Shown here one piece after another: positions 1 through 5,733 of a stretch of 13,431 nucleotides of DNA. The stretch spans positions 1 through 13,431 of the forward strand of contig CALXON010000042.1 of assembly GCA_944389985.1 (NCBI GenBank). Direction: 5' to 3'. This DNA comes from an uncultured Spirochaetaceae bacterium. Lineage in GTDB: Bacteria > Spirochaetota > Spirochaetia > Sphaerochaetales > Sphaerochaetaceae. The translations under genes and the position numbers were made by a program. Numbering within the stretch: the stretch's first letter is position 1; each line of letters starts with the position of its first letter. Under the pieces are notes generated by a model. That model was not told where the DNA came from and did no database searches. It was given only the letters and a program-made list of their open reading frames with translations.

Positions 1-599
1 TCAAGTGTCCACGGTCCTACACGGAGTCGTCTTAGCTTTGTCAGGTATCCTGCAGAGCCCGCAGCCCTTGCAATATCCCTTCCGAGGGACCTTATATAGG
101 TTCCCTTTGAGACAGAGGCCCTTATGATAGCCTCGGTCCCGTCAAATGAGAGAAGTTCCAGCGATGACACCTCGACTTCCCTCTCCGGCATCTCTATCTC
201 ATTGCCGGCTCTGGCCTCACGGTAGGCTCTTTTTCCATCAACGTGGATTGCGGAGTACTGGGGAGGAACCTGTCTGATCTTTCCCCTGAACTGATCAAGG
301 ACCGCGATGATGTCCTTCTCCTCAGGAAGAGGAGCCTCCCTGACTGGCTTTCCCTCAGGATCGAGGGTGTCTGTCTCGATGCCGAAACGGATAGAGGCTA
401 TGTACTCCTTGTCGAAGGACGTGAAGAGCGGAGAGAGCTTCGTGGCACCCCCGACAAGCACTATCATCAGACCTGATGCGAACTTGTCCAGTGTCCCGGC
501 ATGACCGATCTTCTCTCCCTTATACTGCTCTCTGCCAATTCTCTTAATGAGCGAGAATGAAGTTATCCCCTCCTCTTTATCGGCAAGGATGACCTTCAT
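1..599 (-). CDS. truB: tRNA pseudouridine(55) synthase TruB (3' end outside window)
   Basis: TruB isomerises U55 to pseudouridine in the T-loop of nearly all tRNAs. I translated the minus strand from 599 and found it open to base 1, giving 199 residues with the C-terminus cut off. The catalytic motif GHAGTLDKFASGL is at residues 32-44, with Asp38 as the expected nucleophile. The later family motif KGTYIRSLGRDIA and a terminal LRRLRVGPWTL also fit TruB. The start is one of two tandem ATGs (602 and 599). A GAGGAG at 605-610 lies 2 nt from the first and 5 nt from the second, so I chose 599. The rbfA stop TGA (601-599) overlaps this start, suggesting translational coupling. The product is cytoplasmic, and the rbfA-truB pairing is a very common bacterial order. 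The missing part should be the end of the catalytic domain and any PUA-like tail. Confidence 0.95.
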   Translation of the reverse strand, partial: MKVILADKEEGITSFSLIKRIGREQYKGEKIGHAGTLDKFASGLMIVLVGGATKLSPLFTSFDKEYIASIRFGIETDTLDPEGKPVREAPLPEEKDIIAVLDQFRGKIRQVPPQYSAIHVDGKRAYREARAGNEIEMPEREVEVSSLELLSFDGTEAIIRASVSKGTYIRSLGRDIARAAGSAGYLTKLRRLRVGPWTL

Positions 600-958
600 C
601 ATCTCTCCTCAGTCTCCTTCATGGCCTCATCGATGAGCCTGTTGATCCTGTCAGCCTCCCTGTAGCTGTCATCCCTGCAGAACTCGAGGACAGGAGTGTT
701 CTTTGTCCTGAGAGCTGCTGCAAGGCGATGCTGTATGAAGCCTCTTGCACTGTTGAGTGCCCTGACAGAAGGATCGATCCTGTTCTCGGGAACCGAGGAG
801 ACATAGATCCTTGCTGATGTGTTGTCAGGAGCGAGCTCCACCCGGGTTACCGATGTGAAGACCGAAAGATGGGGATTCTTGATCTGGCCTGAGACGATCA
901 TGGAGGAGATCGCCTCCATGATCCTCGACTCAAGCCTTGACTGCGAGAACTCACTCAT
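599..958 (-). CDS. rbfA: 30S ribosome-binding factor RbfA
   Basis: RbfA binds immature 30S subunits and helps mature the 5' end of 16S rRNA, and is often important in the cold. The 119-residue length is normal for the family. The single KH-like fold is recognisable from the N-terminal helix (SRLESRIMEAISSMI), the strand VTRVELAPDNTSARIYVS, the conserved ALNSARGFIQHRLAAAL helix, and the closing DDSYREADRINRLI segment. The ATG at 956-958 overlaps the infB stop by 8 bases (951-958). The best Shine-Dalgarno match, AAGGA at 971-975, is 12 nt from the ATG, which is long, so coupling to infB translation probably helps initiation. It sits between infB and truB as in many bacteria. Confidence 0.96.
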   Translation of the reverse strand: MSEFSQSRLESRIMEAISSMIVSGQIKNPHLSVFTSVTRVELAPDNTSARIYVSSVPENRIDPSVRALNSARGFIQHRLAAALRTKNTPVLEFCRDDSYREADRINRLIDEAMKETEER

Positions 959-3626
959 TTATCTCAAGCTTCCTTCTGATTTCCTCTGTCTCTACGATCT
1001 CGAGGATATCGCCGACCTGGAGATCCTGCCAGTTTTCAAGACCGATACCGCACTCGAATCCTTCGTTGACTTCCTTTGCGTCATCCTTGAATCTCTTGAG
1101 TGAGGAGATCCTGATCATGTCCTTGTTGATCTGGATGGAATCACGGATCACGCGGACAAGGCTGTTGCGCTTGACCTTGCCTTCAAGAACGTAACATCCG
1201 GCGATGAGACCGACCTTAGGCACTTTAAATGTATCACGAACCTCGACCTTTCCGATATCGACTTCCTTGATCTCAGGAGAGAGCATGCCCTCCATCGCTG
1301 CTTTGATATCATCGACAACATCATAGATGACATTGTACTTCTTGATCTCGACCTTCTCCTGCTCGGCAAGAGCCTGTGCACGGGGTGTCGGACGGACGTT
1401 GAAGCCGATGACGATCGCGTTGGACGCGGATGCGAGCGTGATGTCGGACTCGATGATCGCTCCTGCGGATGCACGGAGGACATTGAGCTTGATCTCATCT
1501 GTCGAGAGCTTCTCGAGAACACCCTGAAGAGCCTCGACAGAACCCTGTACATCGCCCTTGATGACGACGTTGAAGTCCGTGACCTGGCCTTCCTTGATCT
1601 TCTCATTGAGGTTCTCGAGCGTGATCTTGTTCCTTCCTCCGCCCTCGCCGATCCTCTCAAGCTCCTGACGCTTTGCTCCGACCATCCTGGCCTGCTTCTC
1701 ATCCTCTGTGACCTGGAAGGGATCACCTGCGGACGGTATGTCGGAAAGACCGATGATCTCAACAGGATCGGAAGGACCTGCCTCCTTGATCTTCTTGCCC
1801 TTGTCATCGAACATGGCTCTCACGCGGCCCGGATAGATTCCTGCCACATAGTAGTCTCCCTGATGGAGCGTACCCTTCTCGATGATGACCGTCGCGACGA
1901 TACCTCTTCCCTGATCGATTCTGGACTCGAGGATCTTGCCGACAGCACGGCAGTCGGGATTGGCCTTGAGCTCAAGCATCTCAGCCTGAAGGAGAATCGT
2001 ATCCATAAGATCATCGATACCTTCCTTCTTGAGTGCAGAGATCCTGCAGTAGAGTGTCTGACCACCCCACTCCTCAGGCACAAGACCGAGCTCTGAGAGC
2101 TGCTGCATGACACGGTCCGGATTCGCCTCTGGAAGATCACACTTGTTGATCGCGACGATGATTGGAACCTTAGCCGCCTTGGCGTGGTCGATAGCCTCCT
2201 TCGTCTGCGGCATGACTCCGTCATTGGCTGCGACGACGAGTACTACGATATCTGTAACCTGCGCACCGCGTGCTCTCATCATTGAGAATGCAGCATGACC
2301 CGGTGTATCGAGGAATACGATATCGCCCTTTCCAGGAACACTGACCTTGTATGCGCCGATATGCTGTGTGATGCCTCCGAACTCTCCCTCGGCGACATTC
2401 GATGAGCGGATAGCGTCAAGAAGCTTCGTCTTACCATGGTCTACATGACCCATGATCGTGACGATAGGAGCTCTAGGCTTCATATCCTCAGGTCTGTCCT
2501 CATCCTGAGCGATGATCGTCTCATCATAGAGCGAGACAAGATGCACCTGACAGTCATACTCAGATGCGATGATCTCAGCTGTCTCGTGATCAATCTGCTG
2601 GTTGATGGTGACCATGAGTCCCATCTTGAAGAGCTTGGAGATGATGTCGCTTGCCTTGAGATTCATCTTCTTGGCAAGGTCGGCTACTGTGATGTTCTCC
2701 ATGATGTCGATGGACTTAGGCACAGCAGAGAGCTTCTGCTCCTCTCTCTTCTTCTTCTGGAACTGGAAGTCAAGCTCCTCATCATGGGAGTATCTGTCAT
2801 AGTCTTTGCGCTTTGACTGGCTGCCCTGAGGTCTCTTTCCAGGTCCCTTCTGATTAAGTTCCGGTCCCGGAGCCGCTCCACCGCCCATCGGACGCATCGG
2901 ACGGCCACCGAATCCAGGTCTCTGACCACCATCGTGTCTGAAACCGGGACGGTCGCCTGAGCCAGGTGTATAGCTCTGACCCGGACGGGGCATCCTCGGT
3001 CCGTTCTGTCCCTGACGGAACTGTCCGCCCTGTCTCTGGCCATTCTGGAAGCGGGGCCTCATGTTCCCCTGCTGTCTGCCACCTGCAGGACGTCCTCCGA
3101 CGATTCCGGCAACCCTTGGTCTTGAAGGCTGTGAGCTGTCAGCACCGTCAACCTTCTGTCCAGGTACCGGAGGAAGATCCGCGCTCTTGATGATCACAGG
3201 ACCATTGTGAAGCGGAGACTGGATCCTTGAATTCTGGTGATGGACCGCGGTGTTGGTCATGTAGCTCTTGCCGGTAAGGACATTCTGATGCTCTTCCTTC
3301 TTGGGAGCTTCCTTCTTCACCTCAGCCTTCTTCACTGGCTCAAGCGGCGGAAGATTCGAAGGTCTGGTGATAACCGGTGTCCTGATCTCGCTTGATGCAA
3401 GCTCGATCTTGCTTCCTGCCTTGTAGTCAAGCGGAGCCGGAGCAGGCTTCTTCTCCTCTTCCTTCTCCTTCACCTTCACTACCACAGGCTTCTTCTTGAG
3501 GACAATAACCTTCTTCTCAGCTTCTGCCTGATGCTGGACCGGCTCCTCGGCTTTGTGTGCCGGAGCGGCCCTCCTGATGACGTTGACCTTTGTGGTCTTC
3601 TCTTCGTTCTTCTTATCCTCTGACAT
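951..3626 (-). CDS. infB: Translation initiation factor IF-2
   Basis: IF2 is the GTPase that brings initiator fMet-tRNA to the 30S subunit and promotes 50S joining. Numbered from the first ATG (3629), residues 1-120 are a Lys/Glu/Ala/Pro-rich leader and about 165-275 a Gly/Arg/Gln-rich low-complexity stretch. An IF2_N-like domain follows (about 308-362). The G domain has G1 GHVDHGKT (394-401), switch region FGGITQHIGA (417-426), G3 DTPGH (441-445), G4 NKCD (495-498) and G5 SAL (531-533). The remaining part to residue 892 covers domains II-IV, with VRDTFKVPKVGLIAGCYVLEGKVKR typical of the C2 domain split across its strands. AAGGA at 3632-3636 is 2 nt from the ATG at 3629 and 5 nt from the tandem ATG at 3626. 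I therefore prefer 3626 (891 aa). It follows nusA with no ylxR or ylxQ between them. Confidence 0.97.
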   Translation of the reverse strand: MSEDKKNEEKTTKVNVIRRAAPAHKAEEPVQHQAEAEKKVIVLKKKPVVVKVKEKEEEKKPAPAPLDYKAGSKIELASSEIRTPVITRPSNLPPLEPVKKAEVKKEAPKKEEHQNVLTGKSYMTNTAVHHQNSRIQSPLHNGPVIIKSADLPPVPGQKVDGADSSQPSRPRVAGIVGGRPAGGRQQGNMRPRFQNGQRQGGQFRQGQNGPRMPRPGQSYTPGSGDRPGFRHDGGQRPGFGGRPMRPMGGGAAPGPELNQKGPGKRPQGSQSKRKDYDRYSHDEELDFQFQKKKREEQKLSAVPKSIDIMENITVADLAKKMNLKASDIISKLFKMGLMVTINQQIDHETAEIIASEYDCQVHLVSLYDETIIAQDEDRPEDMKPRAPIVTIMGHVDHGKTKLLDAIRSSNVAEGEFGGITQHIGAYKVSVPGKGDIVFLDTPGHAAFSMMRARGAQVTDIVVLVVAANDGVMPQTKEAIDHAKAAKVPIIVAINKCDLPEANPDRVMQQLSELGLVPEEWGGQTLYCRISALKKEGIDDLMDTILLQAEMLELKANPDCRAVGKILESRIDQGRGIVATVIIEKGTLHQGDYYVAGIYPGRVRAMFDDKGKKIKEAGPSDPVEIIGLSDIPSAGDPFQVTEDEKQARMVGAKRQELERIGEGGGRNKITLENLNEKIKEGQVTDFNVVIKGDVQGSVEALQGVLEKLSTDEIKLNVLRASAGAIIESDITLASASNAIVIGFNVRPTPRAQALAEQEKVEIKKYNVIYDVVDDIKAAMEGMLSPEIKEVDIGKVEVRDTFKVPKVGLIAGCYVLEGKVKRNSLVRVIRDSIQINKDMIRISSLKRFKDDAKEVNEGFECGIGLENWQDLQVGDILEIVETEEIRRKLEINE

Positions 3627-3631
3627 CATAT

Positions 3632-3637
3632 TCCTTT
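3632..3637 (-). promoter_or_regulatory. infB ribosome binding site (AAAGGA)
   Basis: The minus strand reads AAAGGA immediately after the nusA stop codon and before two tandem ATG codons at 3629 and 3626. Spacing from the end of the motif is 2 nt to the first ATG and 5 nt to the second, so the second is the more usual start. The call is from spacing only. Confidence 0.6.
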
Positions 3638-3638
3638 A

Positions 3639-5132
3639 TCACTCGAATTCGAACTCAGCTCCGCACTTGGGGCAGACTGTCGTGCCTGCCTTGAGCATCT
3701 CATGGCAGATCGGGCATTCGAAATCACTCTCATCCTCATCCTCGGCAATGACTACACTGCCTCTGACAGATGCGATCTCCTCGTCTGTAAGTCCCTTCTC
3801 GCTGAGCTCCTCGTCCGTATAGTCGAAGAACTCCTCGATCGACCAGATATCGACATCATGAAGTTTGTTGACGAGGCTCTCAGGAAGTCCGATATCCGTA
3901 AGCGGTGTGTCATCCGGATCGATACCGAGTTCCTGATTCGTGAGGTGACCGCCTTCCTCTTCAGCTTCCTCAGTCTTGAAGAGGCTGTCGACATTGCGGT
4001 AGATCTCCATGGTCTGTTCCATCTCGTTGAACTGATCCTGTGTCTTGACCTCGATGTTCCAGTCTGTGAGCATCTTCGCAAGCTTTACATTGACTCCTGC
4101 CTGACCGATCGCGATACCGAGCTGGTTGTCATCGACAATGGCAACAACATGCTTTGTCGACGGATCGATGGTCACTACGCGTCTGACCTGTGCCGGGATG
4201 AGCGCATTGGCGATGAATGCGAGAGGATCGTCTGTATAGCGTACGACATCGATCTTCTCACCCTCACACTCAGTCATGACTGTCTGGATTCTCGTTCCGG
4301 ACTTTCCGACTGTTGATCCGACGGGGTCAACATCTGTCTTGTGTGTGTCAACTGCGATCTTAGTCCTTATGCCGGCATGTCTTGCGATCGCCTTGATCTC
4401 GACATCACCTGAGGAGATCTCAGGAACCTCGTTCTCGATGAGAGCCCTGATGAAATCCTTGGATGCACGCGAAAGGAGGATGCGTACTCCGCCCTTCCTC
4501 TTCTGCATCTGACCGTCTCTGCCCCTTCTCTCCTCGCCTTCGCCCTTGTCGACACGCTCGACGAAGAACTTGAGCTTCTCCTGTATCTCATATGTCTCTC
4601 TCGGGCTCTGTCCGCGGACAGGGAAGAGTGCGTCTGTGTTCTCAAGATTGAGATTGACCATGTAGTCACCGTTCCTGAGCTGTCTCTTGATCTCTCCGAT
4701 GACAAGCTTGCCTTCCATGGCCTTCGCATCGACATATACCTTATCTGTGTTGTATTCCTTAACAACCTGCTGGGAGCGCTGCTTTGCAGACTGGACAGCT
4801 GAGTACTCGAAGTTCCTCGGATCAACCGGAATCTCAAGAGAGTCCCCTACCTCGACATCATCGACAAGCTCCGCAGCCTCATCGTACGGAATCTGCTTGA
4901 CACTGTCGAACCAGTCCTCTTCGTTGACGACTTCCTTGACCGAGTAGAGTTCGACACATCGGTTCTCCTCTCCCCTGTCATTCGGGAAGAAGCGTACCTC
5001 AACGTTCTCGTCCGTGCCGAATTTCCTCTTGTATGCGCTGACAAGCATGTCATGGATAAGGGACATTACCTTATCCTCGTCCATACGGCTATCCTCGATC
5101 ATCGAATTGATTTCATTTGTAAGATCAAGCAT
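3639..5132 (-). CDS. nusA: Transcription termination/antitermination factor NusA with a C-terminal zinc-ribbon-like tail
   Basis: NusA binds RNA polymerase and nascent RNA, enhancing pausing and hairpin-dependent termination and taking part in antitermination. The 497 residues show the RNAP-binding N-terminal domain (about 1-128), an S1 domain (about 138-222), KH1 with VGKSG (275-279) and the preceding DVDPVG, and KH2 with IGQAG (342-346). A helix-hairpin-helix-like acidic region follows (about 412-456). The last 28 residues hold CPIC (473-476) and CPKC (487-490), a four-cysteine zinc-ribbon pattern that the classical NusA architecture lacks. The S1 domain also carries a charged Lys/Arg/Glu/Gly insertion (about 196-215) just before the conserved ILLSR strand. 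The start has GGGAGG at 5142-5147, 9 nt upstream, and overlaps the rimP stop by 8 bases. The identity is certain; the role of the zinc tail is unknown. Confidence 0.97.
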   Translation of the reverse strand: MLDLTNEINSMIEDSRMDEDKVMSLIHDMLVSAYKRKFGTDENVEVRFFPNDRGEENRCVELYSVKEVVNEEDWFDSVKQIPYDEAAELVDDVEVGDSLEIPVDPRNFEYSAVQSAKQRSQQVVKEYNTDKVYVDAKAMEGKLVIGEIKRQLRNGDYMVNLNLENTDALFPVRGQSPRETYEIQEKLKFFVERVDKGEGEERRGRDGQMQKRKGGVRILLSRASKDFIRALIENEVPEISSGDVEIKAIARHAGIRTKIAVDTHKTDVDPVGSTVGKSGTRIQTVMTECEGEKIDVVRYTDDPLAFIANALIPAQVRRVVTIDPSTKHVVAIVDDNQLGIAIGQAGVNVKLAKMLTDWNIEVKTQDQFNEMEQTMEIYRNVDSLFKTEEAEEEGGHLTNQELGIDPDDTPLTDIGLPESLVNKLHDVDIWSIEEFFDYTDEELSEKGLTDEEIASVRGSVVIAEDEDESDFECPICHEMLKAGTTVCPKCGAEFEFE

Positions 5133-5622
5133 TGTCTGATGCCTCCCATCTGTATTCTAGCTTGGCTTTGGCTATATCGCTGAAGGGAAGAGTGATGCTC
5201 TCACCCTTCTCGTTCTTATCCTCGATTGTGTATGAGGAAAGAGTAACGGATGTGTCGTCAGTCTTCTCTATCCTGCCTGTGACATAACAGGAATTCGAAA
5301 CGCTGTAGGCCCTTACCGTCTTTCCTCTGAAGACAGAGAATTCCATATAGTCCTTGAAGTTCCTCTGAAGTCCCGGAGATGAAACCTCAAGTTGCAGATC
5401 CCTGTCGCTGTATATTATGCTGTAACGCGGATAGATGAGATTGTAGGCTGCGGCGAGATCATCGGTATTCACCTCACTCTCTTCTTTGTAGACGACAACC
5501 CTCATCGATCTCTGTCCCTGATGCACCGATGAGACAACCTCGACAGTCTTCAGTCCTATTGCGGACATGAGGCTGTCAATCTCACCGAACAGCGGATCTG
5601 ATAATGCATTATCTGTCAGCAT
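5125..5622 (-). CDS. rimP: Ribosome maturation factor RimP
   Basis: RimP assists assembly of the 30S subunit in the cytoplasm and is the usual first gene of the nusA-infB operon. The 165-residue product has the family hallmark EVSSPGLQR (79-87), followed by FKDYMEFSVFRGKTVRAY and a C-terminal SH3-like half ending in ITLPFSDIAKAKLEYRW across its last strands. The ATG at 5620-5622 is the only reasonable start, because an in-frame TGA lies 9 bases upstream. The Shine-Dalgarno GGAGG at 5626-5630 is only 3 nt from the ATG, a tight spacing that could lower initiation. The gene is separated from mutS by 110 bases containing a promoter candidate and a hairpin, and overlaps nusA by 8 bases. Confidence 0.95.
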   Translation of the reverse strand: MLTDNALSDPLFGEIDSLMSAIGLKTVEVVSSVHQGQRSMRVVVYKEESEVNTDDLAAAYNLIYPRYSIIYSDRDLQLEVSSPGLQRNFKDYMEFSVFRGKTVRAYSVSNSCYVTGRIEKTDDTSVTLSSYTIEDKNEKGESITLPFSDIAKAKLEYRWEASDNA

Positions 5623-5640
5623 ATTCCTCCATCATTAATA

Positions 5641-5663
5641 AAGGGACCCTCTGTAGGTCCCTT
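5641..5663 (-). terminator. Hairpin with broken T tail: mutS terminator or rimP-nusA leader attenuator
   Basis: On the minus strand AAGGGACC, a 7-nt loop (TACAGAG) and GGTCCCTT form a perfect 8-bp stem. It is followed by TATTAATG, so the T tract after the stem is CTTTATT, short and interrupted. It fits a weak intrinsic terminator for the mutS transcript. However, it ends only 18 nt before the rimP ATG and lies downstream of the promoter candidate at 5690-5718, so transcripts entering rimP must also cross it. Confidence 0.6.
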
Positions 5664-5672
5664 AAATCACTT

Positions 5673-5733
5673 TAATGAAACTTAGTTATCTTTTATCAGA
5701 TACGGAAATGCGTGTCAATACAATAATGAAACT
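5673..5733. repeat. Pair of 10-nt direct repeats flanking the candidate promoter
   Basis: TAATGAAACT occurs at 5673-5682 and again at 5724-5733 on the plus strand, 51 bases apart start to start. The pair brackets the promoter candidate, and the second copy runs into the mutS stop codon. It could be a pair of protein-binding sites or chance in an AT-rich gap. Confidence 0.35.
5690..5718 (-). promoter_or_regulatory. Candidate sigma70-type promoter for rimP-nusA-infB-rbfA-truB
   Basis: The minus strand carries a perfect -35 TTGACA (5718-5713), a 17-nt spacer and TAAAAG (5695-5690), which matches four of six bases of the -10 consensus. Transcription would begin near 5683, giving a leader of about 60 nt that contains the hairpin at 5641-5663. 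The position, just after the mutS stop and before the first gene of a long cluster, supports the call. It is a consensus match only. Confidence 0.55.

Noticed and set aside
243..504. Small plus-strand frames at the left end
   Set aside because: They are antisense to the truB catalytic region, which has clear motifs.
3702..4316. Plus-strand open frame of 204 codons opposite nusA
   Set aside because: It is antisense to the conserved KH and C-terminal regions of NusA, with no recognisable motif. Long antisense frames arise easily in this codon usage.
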